A stretch of 64,000 bases of DNA from Brienomyrus brachyistius (taxonomy: Eukaryota; Chordata; Actinopteri; Osteoglossiformes; Mormyridae), in NCBI RefSeq assembly GCF_023856365.1, contig NC_064555.1, positions 15,262,254 through 15,326,253 on the forward strand, read 5' to 3'. The position numbers and the translations under genes are program-made. Positions 12,563-24,815 of this stretch are shown one piece after another; within the stretch, counting starts at the first letter, position 1; every line of letters begins with the position of its first letter. The notes beneath the pieces are model-generated. The model was not told the origin of the DNA, did no database searches, and saw only the letters and a program-made list of their open reading frames with translations.

Positions 12563-12720
12563 TCTAGAGGAGCCTGGAGTGTACTCCGGGAAGTATTGGG
12601 CACACAGCCGAACACAACCTGGATGGGATTCCAGTCCATCACAGGGCACACACTCACACTAAGTGCAATTCAGAAACACCAATTCAGCGAGAATTATGTC
12701 TTTGGACAGCAAAGGGAGAC
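12563..12720 (-). mobile_element. SINE fragment
   Basis: It contains 'gagcctggagtgtactccgg', 'aacctggatgggattccagt', 'catcacagggcacacactca' and 'accaattcagc', in the order expected for an inverted copy of a SINE related to the 11,424 copy. It abuts the MITE-like element. The head is not preserved. Confidence 0.65.
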
Positions 12721-14274
12721 ACAGGGGAGAGGCAGACAGAGACAAGACAGAGGCAGAGGGAACATGGCGACACCATTCAAATAGTCGCTTTGCCAGGATG
12801 CCATCCTGAGGCGGGCATTTCAACGTGTTGACTGGGAAACAGTGTTTTAATTGTGTCAGAGGACTTGGGGGTCTCCTTCTGAGCAGCTGTCACCTGGGGG
12901 GCGACTGAGGTGAGGACAACGCCCCCTGCCCAACCACAGCTATGCCCCTCGCTGTATCACGTTTCCCACTTCGGAATATCTGTTCACCTTTTTGACTTTA
13001 TCTCCTTATTCCCTCCTGGATGGGATCGTCCTAGAATGTGTTGGCAGGGATGACTGAGAGATACAGGACCCCATCAGGACCCCCTGCCAAACCAGTCCTG
13101 AGAAGGCAGAAGCCGCGTCACCGCACACTGACAAAGAGCAGCCAAGGAGAGTGATGCCATGTCATCAGCACGCTCCCGGTGCTTTTAATGCAGCTTCTAT
13201 TTACCCTATTAGATACACAGCTGCACCTATTTTACAGCACAAGTGGATGCATGAATTTTAATAACAATCGTGAAATAAATTCCCTCGTGAGAAAGACAGT
13301 ACAACCGCCTCCTCGATCCGTCACGACTGACACGCCGTGCAACAGTCTGTGTCGTCTGGCAAATGGGCCCTTTCCATCTCTCTCATCTAAGCCCCCCCTC
13401 CCCCGCCACCGGCTTCCCTTCCCCTCTTTTGTCCACCGTTTGGCATGTGGCATGGAGGTCAATCTTTGGCCCACCTGTCACCAGGGGGCATCGCAGCTAA
13501 TCCATCGTAAAAAGCAGCCGGGCGTCGAAAGCGTCTTCAGGACAGCGTGACCCCGGGTTCCTGGGACAGGCGGTTAATGAAAAAAGCCTAACTGGATCTT
13601 GCCGGAAAGATTGATTGGGAATTGTTGGTAAGAAATTATAGGGTTGGGAGACATGAAAAGTCTCATTTGTTTAACGAGGAAAACTGCAGCGGATGTCTTA
13701 ATTAACTCAGTTAATGTCTGTATGATAAGGCCTCCAATGTCTTTTTCTTAAACACTGCTCCACCCCCCAGGTTTCATCATTAAGCAGAGGGCATGATATT
13801 TCGGGGGCATGATATTTCACCTCGTTAGGTGAGGGCCCAGCCCCTCACCAATAGGCCTGATCCGCCCACTGATCGCCACGGCAACAGCTCACCACATCTT
13901 CGCGAGCTTCCCTGAGGGCGTCTTCCCCTCACATCTGGAGCGGTGTGTGGAGCATAGAAGCAACATCTGCCTCCGCCGCAGGTGCCCCTACCCCGAACAA
14001 ACCTCGAAGCGCCTGCAAGCAAAACCTAAATGCTGCAACAAGCTGTCAGGAGAGGGGCAAACGCCTGACGGCCGTTATGTCAGACAAACGTGCCGGCGAG
14101 ACTTTGCGTGCCTCGGACGACTGCGGAGATGCCGCGATAGCTGATGCCTCCTTTGTAATAAAACTGAACTCCCTCACTAAACAGAAAGTATATCATAGCA
14201 TAGATCAAGTAGCTACATTACCAGGGGAACGCATTGCTATCTGAATCGTGATCTTCACTGAAGTAACACTCTAA
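12721..14274. other. Intergenic DNA with GC-rich stretches
   Basis: It holds CpG-containing stretches near 13,300-13,560 and 13,850-14,130. Overlapping frames (123 codons at 13,179-13,550; 99 codons at 13,945-14,244) have no recognisable domain and occur on both strands, as expected by chance in GC-rich DNA. Confidence 0.5.
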
Positions 14275-14470
14275 TCCATCCAGCTTTCATGAACACTTAT
14301 CCAGTACAGGGCTGTAGGCAGTCGGCAGTGAATACCGGGCAGAAGATGGCAGGGATCACCCTGGATAGGATATACATTCCTGCCTGTTTCTGGGGGCGGG
14401 ATTTGAAGGTCCAATCCCTTGAGCTGTTAGCCGACACTGCTAATCAATTCCACCGCTCCATAAACACTGA
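14275..14470 (-). mobile_element. SINE relic
   Basis: It begins with 'aatccatccagctttcatg' and 'cacttatccagtacagggctg', continues with 'gatcaccctggataggatat', and ends in a degraded head region. The order matches an inverted, heavily mutated copy of the window's SINE family. Confidence 0.6.
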
Positions 14471-16490
14471 AAAGCTGAACTCCTCCCTTCGGGGTAAAAG
14501 TATGGACTAGGTTACCACGACATGCTTTAGTGAAACATCCACGAACCTTTTGAGATGCCAGGACCCGGGGTCAACGGGCAAAGCTTAGAAGACATGGAAA
14601 CCATTTCGGACCTTCTGGCACCATTCAGGGCTCTCCGTTGGCAAGAAACAGCCAGCGTCTGCCAGCCGACGAGATGAAAGGCTGTGATCTGAGGTGTATC
14701 GCATGCATATCTGCGTATACGAAATTATTTATTATTTATAAAAGGCGAGGTCCCAGCGAGCTTCGTGGCTGCTCAAACTAATCCTTACGGGCCCAATCAT
14801 AGCAGAAACACTGCTTTTGACAAGGCGGTCCTGAGATGCTGCCAGAATGTGTTTTAATGTGGCTCCCAAAGGCAGCAGTGACTGGAGGGGATCAGCATCA
14901 GGGATCAATCATGACGATGAGATACAGACCTTAAAGACGGCACTTCTTTAAAAAAAAATCCGATTGGTAGAACTGTATGTGCATTTTAATGGCTTATAAA
15001 GCACATGCACACACAAAATCATGGAGTTACCCCACTGCATTCCCATACTGGCTTTAGATCCTTTCATTGTGCTTTATTGCCCCTTGAAATAGGGAAATGC
15101 ACACAACACAGAAGTGGGATGCTGTAAATACTGCAAAAAAAAAAGTAATCGGATGAGAAGCTTAACTGAAAATAGACAACCTCAATAACCAGTCTTGATA
15201 ACATTTACATAAAACGTGAAAGTGTTCAAAGTGTTTGCAGACTGTGACACAGTGATGAATCTGTTTGATTTGACTGGCAATACATGAATAAATCAGTATG
15301 TGTCCAATATAGAACTCTAACCTCAAACACTGTACTGTAGGTCGTCACCTGTTTGAAACAACCACGGTCTACAAAAGACTTTTTCCATACAGCCCTGTTT
15401 GCTACACTGTAGACCTTCGCCGGAATCTCTCTGATGATTTTCTGTGCCTTCCTCACTTGCGCTTTGCTTCCATCTTGGTTCTCTGGTCACATTAACGTCA
15501 CTGTCTCCCGCAAGGCCGGGACATGGCCTCCTGGACGAGGGGGATAATCGACGGCTTTGGGTTCGACTGCTCTCCAAAAGATGGAGAAGCAGGATGGCAG
15601 ACTTCCCCTCTTCGTATTGTACCATTTGTCCCTTATGTCGGTCGGAGGAGATTAAAGGCATGTCTCTTTTGCGCTCGCTGTTCCCTCCGCCCACTCCCTC
15701 CCTCTCTCACTCTCTCTCCTCCACATTCTCTCTCTCGCCCTCTTCCTTTGCTCTCCACTTCCTGTCTCCGCCGCATCCGGGAGACGCCACGCGTTTGTGA
15801 ATAATGTATGGGCTTCCAGACTAAACCAGACAAAAACACTCAGCTGCCGCCGTCAGCATGAGCTGTGTTCTCTACTCCCCCAACGTGGATAGATTCCCAG
15901 CCCCCCCCCCACCTGAACGTGCTGCCGTTCCCAATTCGACTTCTTCCTGCTTGTTCACGGTCGGTGTCCACGTTGATCCACGTGACGCACTTCTATTTCG
16001 TCTCCATTTGTATTTCTTCATTTGGCATCTTATTAATGCTGACATTCTTCTACCAAGCTACTTACAGGTCAGAGCGTGTGATAAGTATATCGCCCGCGTG
16101 GATTTGTCAGCTAGCTACCTGCGTGAAATGCTAAAATATAAATCAAAGCATACGGCACAGCATAAAACTCAGCAAATATAAAGTAAAATACAGGAAATTT
16201 CCCTACGTGATACATAAAATATAACATTATAATAAAGTCAACAGCAGTAGCTAATGATGTGCATGAAGGCAAAGGCTTCAGGTGTTGGTGTGGTGAAGGT
16301 GAGAGGACTATGTCTACGAATATAAATGCATGCAGAGGGTGGAACAATTTCCATAGAGAATAACTGATCTACAATCAGCATCCTGTTGGCTGAAATCCCA
16401 GAAGGGCCTCGCTCTTGTACCCTTGAACATCATATGCCACATGTAAAATAAGCATGTGGTAGGAAAAAAATGAGTGACATAAATTTGATC
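14471..16490. other. Intergenic DNA, no gene recognised
   Basis: It includes a CT-rich run at about 15,690-15,760 that produces several overlapping frames up to 123 codons, none with a domain. A 10-base C run is at 15,901-15,910. Confidence 0.5.
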
Positions 16491-16620
16491 CATCCAACCA
16501 TCCATAGATCCATCCGTCTTCCAGATATTTACCCGGTAGAGGCTTGAGACTGGAGATCATCCCGGGAAGAATGGGGCACAGAGCAGAGGACATCCTAAAC
16601 GGGATGCCTGTCCATCACGA
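16491..16620 (-). mobile_element. SINE 3' fragment
   Basis: ATCC-type tail (16,491-16,520) followed by 'atcatcccgggaagaatggg', 'gaggacatcctaaacgggat' and 'gcctgtccatcacga'. This is the 3' half of an inverted SINE copy related to the source of the 48-bp array. Confidence 0.65.
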
Positions 16621-16797
16621 GGACCATGATGTATCGCTGAAATTTTTAATCGCTCAAGCATAACACATAATTATCGTAGCACCTTAAAACAGCCCTCCAG
16701 TTACTAAGCAGTCCATAATGCACCGCCTGTCCATAGTGATCAGACCGCAAAGCTATGAGGTCGAGAAGGGTCTGCCCATCAAGGCATGGTAACTGGG

Positions 16798-16925
16798 GCA
16801 TGTATGTAAGGGTGGGGCTACAGGGACACTGAACCCAGTAGAAATCTAATTGGTCCCTGGAGTGCCTCTACTCCTGTCAATCAACAGTTCCAAATATGTC
16901 GTTGGTAAATCCTACAATCAGCCTT
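16798..16925 (+). mobile_element. Recurring short element, copy 3
   Basis: Diverged copy starting at 'gtatgtaagggtggggctac' and running through 'tctaattggtccctggagtg' and 'ttccaaatatgtcgttggta'. The 3' end is lost. Confidence 0.55.
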
Positions 16926-18440
16926 AAGTGATGCATGAAAAACTGGAAGCTGAAGATAACGACGCATCCCTGGACTTGGCCTTGAAGGTTCCTGCCGATC
17001 TCTGCTCCGCGACAAAGAAAGTTTCCTGAGACTTTTTGGCCGCGTCCCTGCAGAGTGAGATAGATGCTCCCCTTGCCTGTGTTTAATGGGAAAAGGTCAA
17101 TATGTGAATCGCTTTCTCTGGAATTAGTGGGGGTCAGAAACGTCCCCCCCGCAGCATCGCTGGGGTCTCCGGCTTGCAGGTATCATCCATTTCATTTTAT
17201 TGCTCATGAACAAAATGGAAAATGGATTTTTTCATTAGCTCTCACTCCTTGCTTGCTGTCCTATCAGTGCCTCTTTCTCTTTTTTTTATAAGGGGGGGGG
17301 GGGGTCATCACAGACCAGCTTGTTGAGACAAGATTACCTCAGGTCTCTCCCAGAACACCCCCCCACACCGCCCCGCCGACCCCGATTTCCCAGCCTCTTG
17401 AATCCTGGACAGAAATCAATGCCATTTGCTCTCCTTTACATACCACATCCCATAGATGCCATCATTCTTTACAGGAGGGGGGCCAACCTGCCCAGCCCCA
17501 ACCCGATTTCCGTCCTTATATCACCCGCCATAAACAAAATTCTTCCAGCCAGCTGCACCCCCCCCCAACCACAACACTGCTGTTGCTGTTCCCTGCCTCC
17601 AATCTCCTTCATCTCTTCTGAATTCTGCTGCACTATTAGTATTAAATATGAAGGATTTAGGTGCTTCCAGACCCGATTCAGCTTTGGCTTTTCTCTTCTG
17701 CAGCCTGCATTCAAAGGAATATCTGTCTAGAAGGAGGAGGGACATCACCTGGGGGGGAGGGGGCACTTTAGTTATATTTCTATTTATAAGGATACTTATA
17801 CTAATATGACTAAAGTTCAGCACCTCGCTCTAAGGTACAACAGAAGTGCCAGTCCAATCCCACCTCCTTAACGTTACCTGCCCCCCATTGTTCTTCAGTG
17901 GCTTCATGGGTAGAAATGAGGCCAGGATGGGACCAGAGAGCCTTAAAACAGATCAGGTGTGACACCGCAGGAACTAAACAGCGCCTCCTCTGTGATCCCA
18001 TGCCGATGTGTGTGGTTAGAAAGAGGTCAGCCAGGGGTGCAGCCTCCTGCTCTGCCTTTTCTATCTCGTTCTCCTTTTCCTTTCACTGCCAGTGCCCTCT
18101 CTCTGCTGCAGGGGTTACACCAGAAACTTTGCTGCAGAACTTTTTTAGCGTACTCTCATTTTCAGCGGAAAAAAAAAGTAATTAGTTAGAAATGCTCTGG
18201 CCGGGTCACTCCGTTATAAGTCTGCAATTGTTAATGGGTGCATTACTCACCTTTTCCGCTGTCGCTCGTGTCCTTGAAGATGGCAAGGGTGTCGATGTGA
18301 AGTATGAAGATACGCGGTGTGTTCATGTTGACATCTTTAACCCAGGTAACTATTCAGACTCGTGGCCTTTCAGGATAACCATCCCCCACACACATACACA
18401 CACACTCTCTTTTGAGATTTGTGGTTAATGAGAACGAATT
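16926..18440. other. Intergenic DNA, no gene recognised
   Basis: It contains a 13-base G run at 17,292-17,304. Frames up to 136 codons (17,320-17,730) are compositionally biased and have no recognised domain. Confidence 0.5.
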
Positions 18441-19480
18441 TCACCTTGAAAGGGGATGACTGTGTTTAATTATATAAATTTGTTTTTTTTTATATCGTGG
18501 CACAGAAGGGTAGCAGAGGCACAGAAATGGCACAAACAGGCGTCAACGTGAAGGATTTCAGGGGGAGACTCATGCCAGCTGCCACCGACTCCTACTGGCC
18601 CATCTGCACGGTGCCGCGCCAGCACCGGTCGCACCGATTGTTCCCCCCCCCGTCTTTCAAGGACGAGAATGGAGCACCTTTCGGCATCGACGAGCGGCCG
18701 TCTCCGGTGGGAGTATGTCAAAAAAGAGCTCCGATATTCCATCACAGGGGTCCGTCGCTGCTGGCTTGGCAGACTCGCGACACCTTACCGGTTAAGCGCG
18801 GGCGAGACACCATTATGGATTCAGCGGCTCGGAGAGAGAGCGTGTTCCTCTTTGACATGCTCACGTAGTACGCTGGAGGTAGGACGGAAATGAGGTCCTT
18901 GGAGAGAGCAGGCAGGGGGCTGGCGTAGGCGATCTTGAATGGGCTTCCACACTAGCAGGAAACAGCTCAGCTATCCTGGTTTAAAGATTTAGAAGACGTT
19001 GTCAAGCTAATCCCGATAACAGCCATCCGATTTTTGCCCAACTTCAGACAGGAAGTCTTGGCAAACTGGTACAAGAAAGCAACCACTGAAGTTCAAAGGA
19101 TGTCAATTAATAATCTCGCATGTCTTCAACCTGGCGGAATTAAGGGCGAAAACGAACAGGACGGGAAATGGCTCCCCGCGACGCCTACAGATCGAACGCG
19201 CGGCCTCGGCTTTCACTGCAAATGCCGCTTGATTTTCCCCCAGGTGCTTATTTGCATTGCTGATTTTTGTTCTTTCGTTCATTTTTCTTCCTGTCAGCGG
19301 AGTCACGTTAGACGTGGAGAGTGCATTCCGGGCGACAGATTTTCAGACAGTCGGCCGCTGAAGGTTAGGCTAATACATTAACTCAGCCCTAATGGAGGGA
19401 CAGTGCATCTCGCCGAGGAGACAGAGGCTGTACGAGGGCTGGAGGCCGAGGCAGCGGCCACAAGGGTCGTCTTAAATCGC
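18441..19480. other. GC-rich block of unclear nature
   Basis: CpG-containing sequence from about 18,540 to 18,900 with overlapping frames on both strands (123 codons on plus at 18,497-18,868; 91 on minus at 18,470-18,745), followed by a smoother block at 19,020-19,290. No domain is recognised. It could be a CpG island, an untranslated exon or conserved regulatory DNA. Confidence 0.35.
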
Positions 19481-19682
19481 CACTGGATTACGCAATAAAA
19501 CGAGAACAAAAAAACAAAGCAAAGTACAACAACTATTCCTCAACTTCCTACCCAGACTGCAAGGCATCAGCGCTGCAGTGGTAAACAAGCCCAGGTTGGC
19601 TCTGCTTATTAAGAATCACTCCACTGCGCTCGCTGAAGTTCATCCAGCTCCTTCAGCCCCCTGTGACCAAGTCCGACATTCA

Positions 19683-19695
19683 CCCCCCCCCCCCC
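19683..19695. repeat. poly-C tract (13)
   Basis: Uninterrupted run of 13 C, close to a second run at 19,778. Confidence 0.85.
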
Positions 19696-19777
19696 ACCGT
19701 GATGTATATCTGACCTTTGCTGTTTCTATTAGGCATTCTGTTGCTCAAGAGCTCATTAAAATTAACAGCCCCCGCTG

Positions 19778-19793
19778 CCCCCCCCCCCCCCCC
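19778..19793. repeat. poly-C tract (16)
   Basis: Uninterrupted run of 16 C. Confidence 0.85.
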
Positions 19794-21039
19794 AACACCC
19801 TAAATGTATACATATTCTTTTACCTACCTGGGTGTTCTAGGTTCTATCCCTAGGTTCTATTCTGTCACTGCAGATTTTTCCAGGAAAACCCCAGAACCAT
19901 ACCTTTGTTTACCTTTGTAGTTTCATCCCCCTGGGTTCCTTTGAGGCCTTGTGTTGACGTCAGCCCTGCGGACAGGATTACACATTAGCCACCGAACATC
20001 GTGCAACCCTGGTGCCCAGCGCTTTTAGAAACAATGCTTGCATTGTTTCCTAATTGCTCGCTTTATTCCTGATTCCCCCCCCCTCCCCAAGTCCTGGAAT
20101 TGTCTTTGTTCATTATCCCACAGTACTGCGGGTCTGCTAAACGTTCACGTGCAATGGGCCGTGTCTCCACTAGAGGGAGTCTGCAGGTCTCAGAAAACGC
20201 CATGTTGCTCAAAGATCGACGTTAAAAGAGCGGCGACCTCAAAAGACCGGAAACATCCTCAGTTGCGAATGATAATCGTTACCAAAGGATTAGCTCTAGT
20301 TACACACCAAATCAAAATGCATTTCAAAAAGGAGCGAGTTCAAAAATGGCAACAGTGTCTTTTTGATATGTTGAATTTCTCTTCTAAAGACTATCTAAAG
20401 CAAAACACACTCTGAATGAAAATAAGCTTCAGCTTAAATGTGACTGAGTGTAATTTAAGAAAATGCAGAAGAATCTGTGAAGGCATGAAATAAGAATTTT
20501 TTTTTTTAAAATCCCACTGATGTAATAGTGACGCATATAACTCCGCCGGGGTTTTGATGTACCGTAATTTTCTTACCTGCAAGTTACTTTCACATTACTC
20601 TGCCTGTTCTGTTGCGGTTTTACTCACGAAAGCATCTGACCTTTGGGACACGTGGCACAGACGCAATGAGAAAGACCTTTTTCCTTGCACGTCCATCTTT
20701 GGAAAGCTATGAGGAAATGGTGCAGACGTACAAATCGACTATTTACATTTTGTGCTGCGGCAAAACGGATTTTAAAATAAACTCTTTAAAGGCGTGAAAG
20801 CAGTAAGTTTTACTGTGGCATCTTTGGGGGGATGTCGACGTGTTCACTTTTCCAGCTGTTCGGAGGTGAGGGAGTGCTAATCGTCACATGTAGGGATGAC
20901 CTGCAGAGGGCACCGGTTAGCACAGGGAGTCAGTATGGGGTGCTGCTGTAGGGTGTAAGAACGCAGAGAGCATGATCATCACTCAAGCTTTCATGTTCCT
21001 TTGGATATTTAACAGCTAATGTTGGCTGAACTTTGTTCT

Positions 21040-21640
21040 GAGGTCAGTGTCTCCTGATATGTACGCAGTGATGACTAAGATCTGGGGGGTCATGGCGGTT
21101 ACTGTGGGGGGATTTGGTGGGGGGGGGGCACGGGATGGCATCGCACTCCCCGTTCTCTGTGACAGGTCATCATATATCTCGCTGCGCCGCTCCACTCTGC
21201 ATGGGACGCAGCGGGATGCGTGCTGTAGTGATTTATGGCGTCGCTCGTTGGGGGTGGCATTCGGGAGCTGTGACAATCTGCTCCTCTGGGAACGCGTCGC
21301 CCACGAAGACCCGGACCTGCTCAGGGAGGGCGCTGGGCCAAACCCGCTGGCATGGCGCCCTGGCTGCTGCGTCTCTCGTCCGCCCGTCCTGGATCGGGGC
21401 AGGAAAAGAGGCCTCCGCTTCAGAGCCGACGCACGTCTCCGGTGGCCTGGACTGTATGGTATTCATCGTAGATCTCCAAAGCTTCACTACAGCCAGTACT
21501 CTACTCCCCTTCATCTGTGCTACGGTGAGTGGGGGGCAGGTGTAGGGGGGAGGGGCTGTATCTCAATGCAGGGGCATGGAAGCCGATGTCAGATCAGACA
21601 AAGGTGTCTTCAGTGCAATTAGAGGAACTAAACGCTTCGG
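21040..21640. other. GC-rich open block, possible exon or relic
   Basis: A 191-codon frame on plus (21,047-21,622) overlaps a 143-codon plus frame (21,114-21,545) and minus frames of 93 and 86 codons. The minus frame at 21,233-21,514 reads in places like ordinary protein (…PEQVRVFVGDAFPEEQ…), but I recognise no family, and no frame is clearly favoured. A GGTGAGT splice-donor-like site follows on plus at about 21,523. Could be a degraded exon, a CpG island or chance. Confidence 0.3.
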
Positions 21641-21723
21641 AGAACTTCCACCACTGAACGTCAGATTCTTTCACCCGGAGCTCCAAAATAGACCCTGAAA
21701 GCCTCTAAGCCCCATCCCCCCGA

Positions 21724-21727
21724 CCCC

Positions 21728-21780
<53 letters not shown>
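21724..21780. repeat. poly-C (21) followed by (CA)18
   Basis: A 21-base C run, the longest in the window, passes directly into about 18 CA dinucleotides ending at 21,780. Confidence 0.95.
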
Positions 21781-21783
<3 letters not shown>

Positions 21784-22199
21784 TATGCGTGACCATGCTC
21801 CTGTGTTCCTCGCTCTCTAACCCCTGCCAGTAGATAGTCTCAAACCCTTCATTCATATTCAGAGGCAGCTATCAGGGGACGGTGCAGTACCTGCCTCGTC
21901 CAGATCCAGTTGGTATTCGTCGTATCAGCCCACCAGAACCACTTACCGCCATTTGCAATGCAGATGGGATCAGGTGGATTAATCGAAGAGCATCGAAAAT
22001 CACAGATAAACGGTGTGTGTGTGTGTGTTGGGGGGGGCAGAGGGAGCCATTTCCAGTATAATCTCCTAAAGAGGAGGCGAACGTCATTTACTAATAAAGC
22101 AGAATTAGACTGGAAAGAGCAGGAAGTTAAAGTATGGTGACATTGAGCGGCAGGTAAAGTCGCGGTGGCACAGTCGTCAGAACGGCCCCAGTTTCACTT

Positions 22200-22900
22200 T
22201 GTCGAATGGGTTAGGTTACGACTTTGCTGAGGAAAGCAGGCTACGTGAGCACTTAGCCAATACGCCCGGCCTTTTTACAATCACTTAATATGCATCTTCA
22301 TTTGCCGTGGACATAAACACTCACTCTCCTCTACCGGTCTTAATGTAATGTACAATTTTCCGTCTTGATTTATATATTACAGTACAGCTTGGCCCCCGCA
22401 TTAAAGGTAGGTTTCTGTTAAGCATTCTTTCATTGCGTTCGCCTTTAATTAAAAGAAAAATTGAGGCTTGACATATTTATACCCTGATTAGGCTAATCTG
22501 TGCTGAAGCGCTATCTGCCAGCCGTCACTGAATTTAGGGCGTGGGGATTTTAAAGAAGGAACCCTCAATCTAATGAAAGTTGCGCTTTTTTTCCATCAGT
22601 CGAGTATCAAACACGGGGAGAGGCTAGAAACTACTTCGCTATTGACAGATCACTTTTCTTTCCCTGTCAGAAGTCAGAAGCTAATAGTTCTGAACAATAA
22701 CCATGATATTACATATTTATGATTCTGACATTATGAGCAGTAGGCCAACTTAAAAGCATCTCGTAACTTCAGTTGCATTAAAATGAATGAATCCATGATA
22801 TTCATTTTTTTAGACGACCATCAATCGCTTGACAAAGCTGACACTCACCACTCATCAACGCAGGCCAAGGTTACAGATATTATCCTCTACTATAACGCAC
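22200..22900. promoter_or_regulatory. Candidate conserved non-coding block
   Basis: Repeat-free sequence rich in TAAT/ATTA cores, with a particularly smooth part at 22,430-22,600. No open frame of note. Proposed as a regulatory element from texture alone. Confidence 0.25.
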
Positions 22901-23144
22901 GAGCATAAAGCAAAGACTCTGCTAACGAGATGTTACATCCTGCCGAGCTCATGGGCTGTTTGACGACTTCCTTCCACTTCGCATTTTTCAAGGATAAATT
23001 ATTTAAGCAAGGAGGAAAAATAATACATCCACGCATTATTTCATCACACGGACTCCCTGAAAGGTTGCGCTTTACGTCTGTAACAAGAAATCACAGCATC
23101 GCAGAGAACAGGATATGCAGGTGATCTTTGTTTCAGGTTCAGTC

Positions 23145-23415
23145 GCCCCACCCCCCCGCGTCGCTCATTCTTCAGTGGGTGCGTGGTGTCGGCTCATCAC
23201 AGCCCGCATCCGGCGCCGGAAGGGCGTTGGGTCGAGACACATGTCAGTAGCCATCACATGTAACATCCACACTTAAGACAAGCAGCGGCCCTTGGCTCAA
23301 CCGTGCCGTTTTTAAGCGGGCGTTGCCGTCTCCGAGAGAGTCGGCGCGGTCAAAACCATTCATTCCGGGGCCGCTCCCCGGGCTCCGGCAGCGCCGTGAG
23401 GTTCACTGATGTCAC
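23145..23415. promoter_or_regulatory. CpG-rich island candidate
   Basis: About 270 bases with many CpG dinucleotides in otherwise AT-richer surroundings. No initiator, TATA box or first exon was identified. It may be an orphan CpG island. Confidence 0.3.
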
Positions 23416-23512
23416 TGAAAGCCAAATGGAGACGCTTCACAGCCGATAAACCGGAGGAGGCTTTTATTTAGCGAAATGGACTTTCTGCAGAAATACGCCC
23501 ACCCAGGGGCGT

Positions 23513-23600
23513 AGCTAGACATTCTGGCCTCCCTGACAAAATGTCACCTTGTGCCCCTCGCCCCCCCCACCACCTCCCTTGTACAATAATTTAACGTATT
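23513..23600 (+). mobile_element. hAT-like element end
   Basis: The sequence CAGGGGCGTAGCTAG at about 23,514 resembles termini of hAT-type elements common in fish, and is complementary in kind to the AATTGCCCCTG 3' end of the recurring short element. Only one end was found. Confidence 0.35.
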
Positions 23601-24007
23601 CAAGGCTCCCAATAAAGTGCTAGCCTCCCTGAATCATACCCCAACCGTGCCACTCTGCCTACGGATTTTCCTATGCCATACATATAAAAACCGATGCACC
23701 AACAGATCGGCAAACACAGGTAACCACAGACAATGCACTCTCGCCCGCACCAAACCGCACCTCACACTCGATGGTCACACCTGCGCATGTGTGAATTTGC
23801 ATCTAAATCGGTGTGTTCATTTTATGCCGTTTATCAAAAAAGGAGACTCCATGTAACACATTGTTGGTAATTACTTGAAGGTCATTTCTTGGCTTATTTG
23901 TCTTTGAAGTATCATAATGTAACATCAAAGGTACTTGCGTGCTTCTCGTTTCAAAGCAGATCTGGTGTGATTTTAAGTGGAAAATTTGAAAGACATTTAT
24001 GGGCGTC

Positions 24008-24110
24008 CAAGTCAGGTTCGGGGGGTCCAATTAAGTACTTCAACGTCTGGCTAGTAGACTTTCCTGGCCTTCTGTGGACGTGCAAAACTGGACGTTCAGA
24101 TGACGTCACG
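24008..24110 (+). repeat. Diverged direct repeat, copy A
   Basis: Matches 24,566-24,650 plus the continuation at 24,797-24,815. Shared landmarks are 'ggtcca-ttaa', 'tctggctag' / 'tctagctag', 'ctctgtgga-gtgcaa' and 'actggacgttca'. The copies are about 560 bases apart and clearly old. Confidence 0.6.
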
Positions 24111-24565
24111 AAGCCTGGCTCGTTAGGGGATGTCATGAAACAAAGGAAAAACTGAAATTATATCTGAAGCAAAAAAAAAAAAATAGATGCATATTGAAGC
24201 TGAATTTGTGAATGACAAAAAGGTTAAGCTGTAAAAGAACATGACACAGGTACAAATCAGGGCTTTGACAAAACTTCAAAGGAGCTGAAGTGTACCTGGT
24301 CCCACCCCCACGACATCCATGCTGAATCTACAGTAACAGCTAAGGAAGAACGAGACAGCCAGCAAAATGTATACAGTCATTCAGATCTATGAAAACTACT
24401 GCTGACTGACACTGTTACTCCAAGAACAGGTAGCGCGGTGAAAACGGTGTAATACAGTAACTAGTGAACACAACAAGGACACCCAGTGATCATGAGACGC
24501 CTGTCAGATGTGTTAATTATCTCTATATTGTGTCAGTCGGTTCAGGACGATATCATGTCTGCACA

Positions 24566-24815
24566 ATGTGCAAATCAAGTGCAGTAGGTCCAGTTAAATA
24601 TGTGAACATCTAGCTAGGACATTTTTTTTTGTCCTCTGTGGATGTGCAAGACAGGTGCAGACCAGGGTGCTGCAAAAGATTTTGGGCCCCGTGAAAGCAT
24701 ATCATATTAGGCCCCCCAGTCCAGACCAATACAGTTATGTTCCACATTTTTTTAGGGCCCCCGAGAGAGGCCTTGTTTTACAGCACGCCTGGGTGCAGGA
24801 CCCAATACTGGACGT
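24566..24815 (+). repeat. Diverged direct repeat, copy B, interrupted
   Basis: Second copy of the repeat at 24,008. It is split by a 130-base insertion at 24,662-24,791: the left part ends at 'gatgtgcaagacagg' and 'actggacgttca' resumes after the insertion. Confidence 0.6.
24662..24791. mobile_element. 130-bp hAT-type MITE
   Basis: The ends are inverted: CCAGGGTGCTGCAAAA on the left, and the complement of the right end reads CCAGGCGTGCTGTAAAA. The flanks are near-identical 8-mers (GGTGCAGA at 24,654 and GGTGCAGG at 24,792), the duplication length typical of hAT elements. The insertion interrupts copy B of a direct repeat whose other copy lacks it, which supports the boundaries. Confidence 0.7.

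Noticed and set aside
12257..12784. 175-codon plus-strand frame
   Set aside because: It spans the 38-bp array and a SINE fragment, and its residues follow the repeat.
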